The notes under the pieces: model-generated
Told to the model about the DNA's origin: nothing
Databases searched by the model: none
What the model saw: only the letters and a program-made list of their open reading frames with translations
Assembly: GCF_021729135.1 (NCBI RefSeq)
Contig: NZ_JAJTWW010000001.1
Location: 372,001-436,000 of the forward strand
Length of the DNA: 64,000 bases
From: Brevibacterium daeguense
GTDB lineage: Bacteria; Actinomycetota; Actinomycetes; Actinomycetales; Brevibacteriaceae
Direction: 5' to 3'
Part shown: positions 40,411-48,485 of the stretch, piece by piece
How the letters are laid out: every line of letters starts with the position of its first letter
Position numbering within the stretch: position 1 is the first letter of the stretch
Made by a program: the position numbers and the translations under genes

Positions 40411-41451
40411 ATGACGACTCACAGGATCGCCGTGATGCCCGGCGACGGCATTGGAACCGAAGTCATTCCCGAAGGCCTCAAGGTCCTCAGGCGCGCCATC
40501 GAGGTCAGCGGCGAGCCGATCGAGCTTGATGCGAAGACCTTCGAGGCCTCCGCGCGCCGCTGGCACGAGACGGGCGAAACCCTCACCGATGCGGAGCTCG
40601 AGGAGCTGCGGGGCTTCGACGCCATCTACTTCGGCGCCTGCGGCGATCCCAGTGTTCCGTCCGGAGTGCTGGAACGCGGAATCATCCTGAAGATGCGCTT
40701 CGGCCTGGAGCACGCGGTGAACATGCGGCCGTCGAAGTTCTTCGCCGGTGCGACGTCGCCGCTGGCCGATCCCGGCGAGATCGACTTCATCGTGGTCCGC
40801 GAGGGCACCGAGGGCTCATACACCGGGCAGGGCGGCAGCCTGCGCACCGACACCCCGAACGAGGTGGCCACCGAGGTGTCCGTGAACACCTGGTACGGCA
40901 TCGAGCGGACGGTGCGCTTCGCGTTCGAGAAGGCCAGGGCCCGCCGCCAGAAGCTCACCTATGTCCACAAGCACAACGTGATGGTCCATGCCGGTCACCT
41001 GTGGCGCCGCGTCGTCGAGCACGTGAGCCCGGAATTCCCCGAGGTCGCGGTCAACTACGAGCACACGGACGCGTGCACGATCTACATGGTCACCGACCCG
41101 AGTCGCTACGACGTCATCGTCACCGATAACCTGTTCGGCGATATCCTCACCGACCTGGCGGCCGCGGTCACCGGCGGGATCGGACTGGCCGCCTCGGCGA
41201 ACCTCAACGTCGAGGGCACGGCGCCGAGCCTGTTCGAGCCGATCCACGGCTCCGCCCCGGACATCGCCGGCCAGGGGATCGCCGACCCGACCGCCACCAT
41301 CCTCTCCGCCGCGCTGATGGCCGAATCCCTCGGGCTGGGCGTGGTCGCGAAGTCGATCCAGACCGCGGTCGAGGCGGATCTCGCCGAGCGCGGGGACACA
41401 AAGCGCTCCACGGCCGAGGTGGGGGACGCGATCGCCGCTCGCATCGGCTGA
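40411..41451 (+). CDS. leuB: 3-isopropylmalate dehydrogenase
   Basis: The 346-residue enzyme oxidises and decarboxylates 3-isopropylmalate with NAD+, the third committed step to leucine. It has the P-G-D-G-I-G-T-E-V loop, R-x-G-T-E-G-S-Y-T, the K-H-N-V-M catalytic lysine region, D-N-L-F-G-D-I-L-T-D-L and E-P-I-H-G-S-A-P-D-I-A-G. A tartrate-dehydrogenase-type activity cannot be excluded by motif alone, but position among ilv genes favours LeuB. ATG 40411 follows TAGAAT (40399-40404) by exactly 6 nt. An inverted repeat, ATTCCG (40354-40359) with CGGAAT (40379-40384), lies just upstream and may be an operator. Confidence 0.93.
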   Translation: MTTHRIAVMPGDGIGTEVIPEGLKVLRRAIEVSGEPIELDAKTFEASARRWHETGETLTDAELEELRGFDAIYFGACGDPSVPSGVLERGIILKMRFGLEHAVNMRPSKFFAGATSPLADPGEIDFIVVREGTEGSYTGQGGSLRTDTPNEVATEVSVNTWYGIERTVRFAFEKARARRQKLTYVHKHNVMVHAGHLWRRVVEHVSPEFPEVAVNYEHTDACTIYMVTDPSRYDVIVTDNLFGDILTDLAAAVTGGIGLAASANLNVEGTAPSLFEPIHGSAPDIAGQGIADPTATILSAALMAESLGLGVVAKSIQTAVEADLAERGDTKRSTAEVGDAIAARIG

Positions 41452-41588
41452 GCACTCGGCCGGCCGCGTCGCTCGCGGCCGGCTCCATACACGGCGGCCG
41501 CATTCCCGGTCCTGCCGTCCGCATAGTGGGCGGTACGCTAGTCTGTGGCCCAGCACACGACATTCATCGTAGAAAAGACATTTGCCTG

Positions 41589-42680
41589 ATGACTGAATTC
41601 CAGCTTCTGAAGAATGCGCAGCCGACCGCCGAGAACGTGCGGGAGGCGATCAAGGCTGACCCCGGCTTCGGAAACCACTTCACCGACCACATGGCGCACG
41701 TGCGCTACACGCGGGAACAGGGCTGGCACGCGCATTCGGTCAGGCCTTACGGCAAGATCGTGCTCGACCCCGCCGCCGCGGTCTTCCACTACGCCCAGGA
41801 GATCTTCGAGGGGCTCAAGGCCTATCGTCACGCCGATGGCTCGGTGTGGACCTTCCGGCCGCAGAAGAACGCCGCACGCATCAACATCTCGGCTGCACGG
41901 CTGGCGCTGCCGGAGATCAGCGAAGAGGACTTCGTCGGTTCGCTGCGCGCGCTGGTGGAGCAGGACGTCGAATGGGTCCCGACGCCCGCCTCCGCGGCGG
42001 ACGAGGTCAGCCTCTACCTGCGCCCATTCATGATCGCCTCGGAGACCTTCCTCGGCGTGCGGGCCAGCCACGAGGTCGACTACTATGTCATCGCCTCTCC
42101 TGCCGGAGCGTACTTCCCCGGCGGCGTCGAGCCGGTCTCGATCTGGCTCTCCCAGAACTACAAGCGCGCCAGTCACGGCGGCACCGGATTCGCCAAGGCC
42201 GGCGGCAACTACGCTGCCTCCCTGGCGGCCGGCGAGCAAGCCGCCGCCAAGGGCTGTGCACAGGTCCTCTTCACGGACGCGGCCGAGGACAAGTACATCG
42301 AGGAGCTCGGCGGCATGAATCTCATGCTCGTCACCCGTGAGGGCAAGCTCCTCACACCGGAGCTCGGCGACTCGATCCTCGACGGTGTCACCCGCAGGTC
42401 GCTGCTCGAACTCGCGCCGCAGCTCGGACTCGAGCCCGAGGAGCGCCGGATCCCGATCGAGGAGTGGCGCGAGGGTGCCGCCTCCGGCGAGATCACCGAG
42501 GCGTTCGCCTGCGGCACCGCCGCGGTCATCACCCCGATCGGCAGGCTCGTGAGCGAGGACTTCACCATCGATCACGGTGATCAGCCCGGCGAATACTCGA
42601 TGAAGCTGCGCACGACGCTGCTCGACATCCAGTACGGACGCACCGCGGACATCAACAACTGGATGGTCCGACTGGCCTGA
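41589..42680 (+). CDS. ilvE: Branched-chain amino acid aminotransferase
   Basis: The fold-type IV PLP enzyme transfers the amino group from glutamate to the ketoacids of Val, Leu and Ile, the final step of all three pathways. The 363-residue protein has the PLP lysine in Q-N-Y-K-R-A near residue 200, E-I-F-E-G-L-K-A-Y-R near 76-85, G-G-N-Y-A-A-S-L and E-L-G-G-M-N. I use ATG 41589, where the conserved region begins; TAGTCT at 41539-41544 is a possible -10, leaving a leader of about 38 nt. The last codons (M-V-R-L-A, stop) are the source of a tandem repeat that continues for over 100 nt downstream. Confidence 0.96.
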   Translation: MTEFQLLKNAQPTAENVREAIKADPGFGNHFTDHMAHVRYTREQGWHAHSVRPYGKIVLDPAAAVFHYAQEIFEGLKAYRHADGSVWTFRPQKNAARINISAARLALPEISEEDFVGSLRALVEQDVEWVPTPASAADEVSLYLRPFMIASETFLGVRASHEVDYYVIASPAGAYFPGGVEPVSIWLSQNYKRASHGGTGFAKAGGNYAASLAAGEQAAAKGCAQVLFTDAAEDKYIEELGGMNLMLVTREGKLLTPELGDSILDGVTRRSLLELAPQLGLEPEERRIPIEEWREGAASGEITEAFACGTAAVITPIGRLVSEDFTIDHGDQPGEYSMKLRTTLLDIQYGRTADINNWMVRLA

Positions 42681-42799
42681 CGGCTGGTCCGACTGGTGGT
42701 TGGTCTGACTGGCGGTTGGTCCGGTCGGCCTCGCGGTTGGTCCGGTCGGCCTCGCGCCTGGTCCGGTCGGCCTCGCGCCTGGCCCGGTCGGCCAGGTGG
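42664..42799 (+). repeat. Tandem repeat grown from the 3' end of ilvE
   Basis: Seven units can be aligned: one of 21 nt covering the last ilvE codons and stop (42664-42684), two shortened ones (42685-42715), then four near-identical 21-nt units (42716-42799) of the form TTGGTCCGGTCGGCCTCGCGG. They fill most of the 362-nt spacer before the MFS gene. The array is in phase with codons, but the later copies have lost the stop codon. Confidence 0.8.
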
Positions 42800-42819
42800 C
42801 TGTTCGGCCAGGTGCTGCA

Positions 42820-42859
42820 GGGCCGGGTCCGGCGGGGAACTCCCCGCCCGACCCGGCCC
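42820..42859 (+). terminator. Terminator hairpin after ilvE
   Basis: A 10-bp outer stem (42820-42829 with 42850-42859) and a 7-bp inner stem (42831-42837 with 42842-42848) are separated by a single C-C mismatch. The loop is AACT and TTT follows. It ends ilvE transcription beyond the tandem repeat. Confidence 0.75.
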
Positions 42860-43042
42860 TTTCGCCTTTCTGGAGACAGCGCCCTCGGTGCGGGAGTTCC
42901 TGCCCGGATCCCGCCTCGGGCCCCGCCCGGATCATCGATCGGACTCGCACGGGCCCTGTGGGCGAAGCAGGCATCGGGCTCCGCTCAGCGCCGTGACTCC
43001 GGCATTTGCGCACTTCCGCGTAAAAGAGGATAATCCTGTTCC

Positions 43043-44539
43043 ATGTCACAGACAACGACGCGGACCACCGCGCTTCGGGCCGACGAAGTCGTCGCCCTGC
43101 TGCCCTGGAAATGGCGCACTCAGGGTGCGATCTTCCTCATCGGAGGCCTCGGCTTCATGTTCGACGCCTGGGACGTCGCGCTCAACGGCTTCCTCATCCC
43201 GCTGCTGAGCGACGAATGGAACCTCAGCGTGGGCCAGGCTGCGTGGATCGCCACCGCCAACCTCATCGGGATGGCAGTCGGTGCGTTCGTGTGGGGCGGC
43301 GTCGCCGACCGCGTCGGCCGCAAGAGCGCCTTCAGCCTCACGCTGCTCGTCTTCTCGATCTTCACCGTCCTCGGCGCGTTCGCGCCCAACATCGCACTGT
43401 TCTGCCTCTTCCGCTTCTTCGCCGGCTTCGGCCTGGGCGGCTGCATCCCCGTCGACTACGCGCTGGTCGGCGAATTCACTCCCGCCAAGCACCGGGGTCG
43501 TGTGCTCACCGCGATGGACGGCTGGTGGCCGATCGGCGCGACGCTGTGTGCCTTCGTATCCGCGTGGCTGCTGGGCTTCGGTGACTGGCGCCTGATCATG
43601 CTCGTGATGGTCCTGCCGGCCCTCCTCGTGTTCTTCGTGCGGCTCTTCATCCCGGAGTCGCCGATGTACCTGATCTCTGCCGGCCGGTACGAGGAGGCCG
43701 ACAAGATCCTCGGTGACCTGGTCCGCCGCACCGGGTCCGACAGCACCGATTGGACCTATGACGGGCTGGGACCGGCAGCGGGAGCCGCTCCGTCCGGTGG
43801 CACCGCCCCGTCCGGTGGCACCGCCCCGATCGGTGACGCCGCTCCGTCCGGTGACGGCGTGCCGCCGGCAACGCAGCGCGCGGGAGGGCAGCGCGGAGGA
43901 CTGCTGGGGCGGCTCTCGGCTGCCACGGGCCAGATCGCGGAACTGTGGCGGTTCTCCACCCGCACCACCCTCACCGCCTGGCTGCTCTTCGTGTCGGTCC
44001 TGCTCCTGTACTACGCGGCGCTGACCTGGCTGCCGAAGATCCTGCGCGAGCAGGGGCTCGGCGATCAGGCTGCCTTCCTCGTCACCGGTCAGATGACGGC
44101 GATCGGCATCGCAGGCGTGGTGCTCTGCGCTCTGCTCGTCGAGTACACGGGACGAAAATGGATGCTCGGCGCCTCGTCGGTGCTCGCGGCACTCGCGATC
44201 GTCGGCTTCGCAATCGTGCTCGAGTCCTCCGGAGCAGAACTGACCGCCGGAGCCAAGTTCTGCATTCTGGCCTTCGGATTCCTCATCCAGATGGCGATTC
44301 CAGCCCTGTACACCTACGTGTCGGAGCTCTACCCGACACGGCTGAGAGGTTCGGGATTCGGCTGGGCCTCTGCCGCCTCGCGGGTGGCGACCGGCATCGC
44401 TCCGGTGGTGTTCGGATCGGTGATGTGGCCGCTGCTGGGATTGACGTGGACCTTCGCCCTGACCGGCGCACTGGTGCTCGTGGCTGTCCTGGTCATGGCA
44501 GTCACCACCCGGGAGACCACCGGCGTAGAGCTCGACTGA
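43043..44539 (+). CDS. MFS transporter (metabolite:H+ symporter type)
   Basis: The 498-residue protein has twelve membrane helices. The MFS signature G-G-V-A-D-R-V-G-R-K-S is between helices 2 and 3, and the second sugar-porter-like motif P-E-S-P-M-Y-L follows helix 6. The long central loop (about 240-285) contains three or four copies of a Pro-Ser-Gly-Gly-Thr-Ala type hexapeptide encoded by 18-nt repeats, which look recently expanded and should be disordered. Substrates of this branch are mostly aromatic or organic acids; nothing here decides. ATG 43043 lies 8 nt after GATAAT (43029-43034) with no Shine-Dalgarno sequence. Confidence 0.87.
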   Translation: MSQTTTRTTALRADEVVALLPWKWRTQGAIFLIGGLGFMFDAWDVALNGFLIPLLSDEWNLSVGQAAWIATANLIGMAVGAFVWGGVADRVGRKSAFSLTLLVFSIFTVLGAFAPNIALFCLFRFFAGFGLGGCIPVDYALVGEFTPAKHRGRVLTAMDGWWPIGATLCAFVSAWLLGFGDWRLIMLVMVLPALLVFFVRLFIPESPMYLISAGRYEEADKILGDLVRRTGSDSTDWTYDGLGPAAGAAPSGGTAPSGGTAPIGDAAPSGDGVPPATQRAGGQRGGLLGRLSAATGQIAELWRFSTRTTLTAWLLFVSVLLLYYAALTWLPKILREQGLGDQAAFLVTGQMTAIGIAGVVLCALLVEYTGRKWMLGASSVLAALAIVGFAIVLESSGAELTAGAKFCILAFGFLIQMAIPALYTYVSELYPTRLRGSGFGWASAASRVATGIAPVVFGSVMWPLLGLTWTFALTGALVLVAVLVMAVTTRETTGVELD

Positions 44540-44600
44540 CGCGATCCGGCGCGAGCCGTCCGGCTCCCTCCGGCGCGGTCCGGCATGTAGCTTTGATGTT

Positions 44601-45704
44601 ATGACTTCCCGATCTCACGAGACAGCGACCGACCAGGTGGAGTGGCACCACGCGGAGCACAAGGTCACCGGCGGCAAGCTCGTCGTCGCCGATGTCGCCA
44701 CCGACGGCCGAGCCGTCACCGATGCCAAGATCTCCGGAGACTTCTTCCTCGAGCCCGAGGACGCATTCTTCGAGATCGCCCCGGCGCTCGTCGGCGCCTC
44801 GATCGCCGAGACCAGCGCAGAGCTGGTGCGCCGGCTGGACGAGGCGCTGTCTCCCTTCGGCGACACCCTGCAGATGCACGGCTTCACCACCTCCGACATC
44901 GCGACGGTGGTGCGGCGAGCAGTCAGCCGGGCGTCGGACTTCTCGGACTTCGACTGGCAGATCATCCACGGGCCCACCCTGCCGACGAGGATGAATGTCG
45001 CCCTCGATGAGGTCCTCCTCAAGGAGGTCGACGCGGGGCGGCGGCAGCCGACTCTGCGGATCTGGGAGTGGGACGACAAGGCGACCGTGATCGGCTCGTT
45101 CCAGTCCTATGCGAACGAGATCCGCCACGAGGGCGTGGAGAAGCATGGCATCGACGTCGTCCGCCGGATCTCCGGCGGGGGTGCGATGTTCATGGAGGGA
45201 GGCAACTGCATCACGTATTCGTTGTACGTGCCCGATTCCCTCATCGCCGGCCTGGACTACGCGGAGTCCTACGCGTTCCTCGATCGGTGGGTGATCGCGG
45301 CGCTGTCGGAGCAGGGTGTCGACGCGTGGTACGTCCCCATCAACGACATCACCTCCAGCGACGGCAAGATCGGCGGGGCCGCCCAGCGGCGCCTCACCTC
45401 GGGCACGGTGCTCCACCACGTCACCATGAGCTACGACATCGACGCCGACAAGATGGTCGAGGTGCTCCGCATCGGCGAGGCGAAGATCTCCGACAAGGGC
45501 GTGCGCAGCGCCAAGAAGCGGGTCGACCCGCTGCGGCGGCAGACCGGGTCGAGCAGGGAGGAGATCATCGCGACGATGATCGACACCTTCACGGCTCGCT
45601 ACGGCGCCACGGCCGGCGAGATCACGGCGGACGAGTTCGCGAAGGCCGAGGCGCTCGTCGCCGCGAAATTCGGCATGGAGACATGGACGATGCGGGTGCC
45701 GTGA
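44601..45704 (+). CDS. Lipoate-protein ligase family protein with the accessory domain first
   Basis: The 367-residue protein seems to contain both ligase modules, in the order opposite to E. coli LplA. Residues 10-100 resemble the accessory LplB/LplA-C domain (G-G-K-L-V-V-A-D-V, F-F-L-E-P-E-D). Residues 120-360 form the BPL/LPL catalytic domain with R-R-I-S-G-G-G-A-M-F and the adenylate-binding lysine in D-G-K-I-G-G-A-A-Q. It should activate lipoate (or octanoate) with ATP and attach it to lipoyl domains of dehydrogenase complexes or glycine cleavage H protein. ATG 44601 follows TAGCTT (44588-44593) by 7 nt. Confidence 0.83.
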   Translation: MTSRSHETATDQVEWHHAEHKVTGGKLVVADVATDGRAVTDAKISGDFFLEPEDAFFEIAPALVGASIAETSAELVRRLDEALSPFGDTLQMHGFTTSDIATVVRRAVSRASDFSDFDWQIIHGPTLPTRMNVALDEVLLKEVDAGRRQPTLRIWEWDDKATVIGSFQSYANEIRHEGVEKHGIDVVRRISGGGAMFMEGGNCITYSLYVPDSLIAGLDYAESYAFLDRWVIAALSEQGVDAWYVPINDITSSDGKIGGAAQRRLTSGTVLHHVTMSYDIDADKMVEVLRIGEAKISDKGVRSAKKRVDPLRRQTGSSREEIIATMIDTFTARYGATAGEITADEFAKAEALVAAKFGMETWTMRVP

Positions 45705-45844
45705 GTCGCGATCCGGCTGTCTGGATCTGCATCTGTCAGCAGAGCCCGAACGTCTCCACGCCGCCCGAACCCTTCTGAACCCCGTGAGCACAGCAAATCC
45801 GACTAGGCTGTGCGATGATCTGAAATGCCCACCCGAGGAGAGCC

Positions 45845-46630
45845 GTGCGCCACGTAGAACCCACCGTCGAACTCCTGGCCCGTCCGTCGATCAACTGGGA
45901 CGCCATGAAGAAGTACCTGGGCGAGGTCGGGGGCGAGACCTGGGCAGACCGGGTCGAACCCGCGGACAGTCCGGACGGGGAGGACCTCGTCGAGTTCGCC
46001 GGTCGGATGTGCTACCGCTCCTGGGAGCCGGGCCTGAACCCGAATGTGTCCCGGGTGCGCACGGACTCCGCAGCCTATCTGGGCAACGTCATCTCCTCCC
46101 AGCACGGTTCGGTGCTCGAGCACGCCAACTACACCTTCGTGCTGCACAACGTGTCCCGGGTGCTGACCCATGAGCTGGTGCGCCACCGCGCCGGCTGCGC
46201 ATACTCGCAGGAGTCGCTGCGATATGTCCGGCTGGAGGAGGTCCCGTTCTGGTTCCCGGACTGGGCACGCGAGGACGAGGAGCTCATGAGCCGCTGCCTT
46301 GCGGTGCTCGACACCCTCGAGGAGCACCAGAAATGGCTGGCGGAGCACTTCGGCCTCGATGAGGAGGGCGTGAATTTCAGCCACAAGAAGCACATGACCT
46401 CGTTCATGCGCCGCTTCGCCCCGGAGGGACTGGGCACCGGAATCGTCTACACCGCGAACCTTCGGTCGCTGCGGCACGTGATCGAGATGCGCACCGCTCC
46501 CGGTGCGGAGGAAGAGATCCGACTGGTCTTCGGCAAGATCGCCGAGATCATGAAGGCGGAGGCTCCCGCCATCTTCGCCGACTACTCGGTCGAGGACGGC
46601 GCGTGGCTCCCCGGTACCCGAAAGGCATGA
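45845..46630 (+). CDS. thyX: Flavin-dependent thymidylate synthase
   Basis: ThyX makes dTMP from dUMP using methylene-tetrahydrofolate and FAD/NADPH. The 261-residue sequence carries the diagnostic segment R-H-R-A-G-C-A-Y-S-Q-E-S-L-R (residues 113-126). The spacing is R-H-R-X8-S, one residue longer than the usual R-H-R-X7-S motif. Q-H-G-S-V-L-E-H (86-93) is the other conserved element. The start is GTG 45845, with GAGGAG at 45835-45840 and TAGGCT at 45804-45809 as a likely -10. The next gene begins 1 nt after the stop. Confidence 0.93.
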   Translation: MRHVEPTVELLARPSINWDAMKKYLGEVGGETWADRVEPADSPDGEDLVEFAGRMCYRSWEPGLNPNVSRVRTDSAAYLGNVISSQHGSVLEHANYTFVLHNVSRVLTHELVRHRAGCAYSQESLRYVRLEEVPFWFPDWAREDEELMSRCLAVLDTLEEHQKWLAEHFGLDEEGVNFSHKKHMTSFMRRFAPEGLGTGIVYTANLRSLRHVIEMRTAPGAEEEIRLVFGKIAEIMKAEAPAIFADYSVEDGAWLPGTRKA

Positions 46631-46631
46631 T

Positions 46632-47384
46632 ATGGCGCTGCTCTACGACGCACAGCTGAACCCGGGCAAGCTTCAGGCGATCGCCGGATGGCTCCCGAAC
46701 CAATCGTGGACCTCGGTGGACCCCGGCGCCGAGGCGGAAGGCGCCTCGAGCTTTCGCTTCGACGATCCTTCCGGCGAGGTCGGCATCGAGGTGCACCTCG
46801 TCACCGTGGAAGGTGCGCTGATCCAGGTGCCGCTGAGCTACCGAGGCGCCGCGCTGGAGGGTGCGGAGTCGCACCTGGTCACCGAGATGGATCACTCCGT
46901 GCTCGGCCGGCGGTGGGTGTACGACGCGACTGTCGACCCCATATTCATCTCGGAGGCGCTCCGCACCGTGGCGGTCGAGGGGCCCAATGCGCGAGAGTTC
47001 GTGCGAACCGACGACGGGGATATCGAGAGGACCGAGATCGCTTCGGTCCTGGGCGTGCTCCGGGACGCGGGAGCAGCTGCGGACCTGGTGACTGTGAGCG
47101 CTGAGCTTGCGGACCGGGGAGCGGAAGCACTTGCCGGAGGCGCAGGCGCTGGTCCGGATTCCTCTGGTTCGCGGACAGCAGGTCCGCGGACAGCTGTGGG
47201 TGTCACGAGCACCGTCGTCGGCGGCTTCGCGATCGACGTTGTGCGATTCCCACTTGCTGAGACCGGCGCCCAGGGGAGTGCCGGAGATGGTGACGTGGTC
47301 GGCGTGCTGGAGGGGACGTGGGAGGGTCAGGATTCCCCGGTTGAGCTCCTGAGGATCCGGCGGGTCGGTGCCGGCGGCCAGTGA
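46632..47384 (+). CDS. CG0192-related protein (maltokinase N-cap-like)
   Basis: The 250-residue protein matches the actinobacterial CG0192 family, related to the N-terminal cap of maltokinases. It has M-A-L-L-Y-D-A-Q-L at the start, G-W-L-P-N-Q-S-W near residue 19, V-P-L-S-Y-R-G-A near 68-75, H-S-V-L-G-R-R-W-V-Y-D and the C-terminal V-L-E-G-T-W block. The kinase part is absent, so a stand-alone binding or regulatory role is likely. Residues 160-195 form a Gly/Ala/Ser-rich linker of low complexity. It is coupled to thyX, separated by a single base. Function is unknown. Confidence 0.75.
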   Translation: MALLYDAQLNPGKLQAIAGWLPNQSWTSVDPGAEAEGASSFRFDDPSGEVGIEVHLVTVEGALIQVPLSYRGAALEGAESHLVTEMDHSVLGRRWVYDATVDPIFISEALRTVAVEGPNAREFVRTDDGDIERTEIASVLGVLRDAGAAADLVTVSAELADRGAEALAGGAGAGPDSSGSRTAGPRTAVGVTSTVVGGFAIDVVRFPLAETGAQGSAGDGDVVGVLEGTWEGQDSPVELLRIRRVGAGGQ

Positions 47385-47520
47385 GTGCGCCGAGCGCGTT
47401 CACTGAGCGCGGCGCCTCCGTGAGGCACCTTCGTGAGGCCGTTGAGTGCCGTTGAGCGCCGACGAGTGGGTAAGGGCAGTGAGTCGGTTGCGGAACTGAT
47501 TCGGCGAGTGATGTGAATGA

Positions 47521-47552
47521 AGCGGACCCCGAGCAGATGCTCGGGGTCCGCT
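47521..47552. terminator. Perfect hairpin between convergent genes
   Basis: A perfect 14-bp stem (47521-47534 with 47539-47552) with loop AGAT lies between the CG0192-related gene and the convergent coiled-coil gene. It can act on both strands. Confidence 0.75.
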
Positions 47553-47606
47553 GATCGTTCGAGGCCTGCTTCCTCCGCTCGCTGGCACTGGGGCTGTCAC
47601 TCAGCC

Positions 47607-47677
47607 GGTCAGTGCGGCTGAGTGGATCAGTGCCGCGGAGTCAATCAGTGCCGCGGAGTGGATCAGTGCCGCGGAGT
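47607..47677 (-). repeat. 18-nt tandem repeat carrying repeated in-frame stop codons
   Basis: Three near-identical 18-nt units (47660-47677, 47642-47659, 47624-47641) and one degenerate unit (47607-47623) extend from the 3' end of the coiled-coil gene. Each unit holds the last codons Thr-Pro-Arg-His plus TGA. Because the full unit is six codons long, the extra copies keep TGA in the same frame. Confidence 0.8.
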
Positions 47678-48283
47678 CTGGTTCGGGTCGCCGTTTAAGG
47701 GCGGCTGCTGCGGGCCGGTGTGATCCTGTCGCGGATCACCAGCGCGACCGTCGCCGAAGATCTGCTGGTCCGGTCCCGGTCCTGCGGCAGTCGAGCCCGG
47801 GTCATGTGCACCGTGCGTCGGCGTGCCCTGAGCGGGAGTACCCTGGGCCGGCGCGCCCTGCGCAGGGGAACGCTGCCCCGGGGCTGTGCCACCGTGTCCT
47901 GCGCCACCGGATCGATTGACATCCGGATCGAGACGATCCGCTTCTGCCCTCTGCTCCTGAAGGCGGGCCCGCTCGGCCTCGAGCTGCTCCCGCTCCCGTG
48001 CGATCTCGCTGTCCTTGCGGTCGGCTTCGACCCGTGCCCGCTCCGCGTCGAGCCTGCGCTTCTCGGCTTCGAGCTCACGCTGACGGACGCCGATATCGGC
48101 CTCTTCGGTTTCCGAGCGCAGCTCAGCGGCGCGCCGACGGTTCTCCTCGTCGCGCCGGAGCTGCTCGGCGCGTTCGCGCTCCGCCTTGCCTCGGGAGCGC
48201 TTCATGGCAATCACGATGACGACGATGATGGCCAGGATGACGATCGCCGCGATGACGATCCACATGATGGTCTGGGTATCCAT
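47663..48283 (-). CDS. Membrane-anchored coiled-coil protein of unknown function
   Basis: The 206-residue product begins with one strongly hydrophobic segment (about 5-29, rich in Ile/Val), then K-R-S-R-G-K, a long charged coiled coil (about 34-120, with repeating E-R-A/E-R-E-Q-L-E-A-E-R-A-R-L) and a Gly/Pro/Gln-rich disordered tail. The tail holds four copies of a P-A-Q-G-T/A type pentapeptide. The N-terminal anchor followed by positive charges puts the coiled coil in the cytosol. ATG 48283 is supported by AAGGAGAAG directly upstream on the minus strand. No homologue with a known function is recognised. The 202-nt spacer up to 48485 holds no visible gene. Confidence 0.6.
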   Translation of the reverse strand: MDTQTIMWIVIAAIVILAIIVVIVIAMKRSRGKAERERAEQLRRDEENRRRAAELRSETEEADIGVRQRELEAEKRRLDAERARVEADRKDSEIAREREQLEAERARLQEQRAEADRLDPDVNRSGGAGHGGTAPGQRSPAQGAPAQGTPAQGTPTHGAHDPGSTAAGPGPDQQIFGDGRAGDPRQDHTGPQQPPLNGDPNQTPRH

Positions 48284-48485
48284 GAATCTTCTCCTTATGG
48301 GATGCAATGGACAGATGGGACTCCTGTGGTACCCCTCTCACAAGGAACCTTACATTTATCGAGGAGGACGGAGAAGGACATCGGTCGGCGAGGAGAAAGA
48401 AGTCTTCGATGGGATGACTGGTCGCAGGGGACTGTCCCTCGCGGAGGCGGACGACACTCCCTGCGGAGAGTGCGGGAGCACCTGT

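Noticed and set aside
42696..43208. Separate gene made of the 21-nt repeats downstream of ilvE
   Set aside because: No ribosome-binding site; the frame is simply the ilvE frame continued beyond its stop and runs through a terminator hairpin into the MFS gene.
47400..47600. Small minus-strand open frame between the CG0192-related and coiled-coil genes
   Set aside because: It spans the perfect 14-bp terminator hairpin and low-complexity repeats, without a ribosome-binding site.
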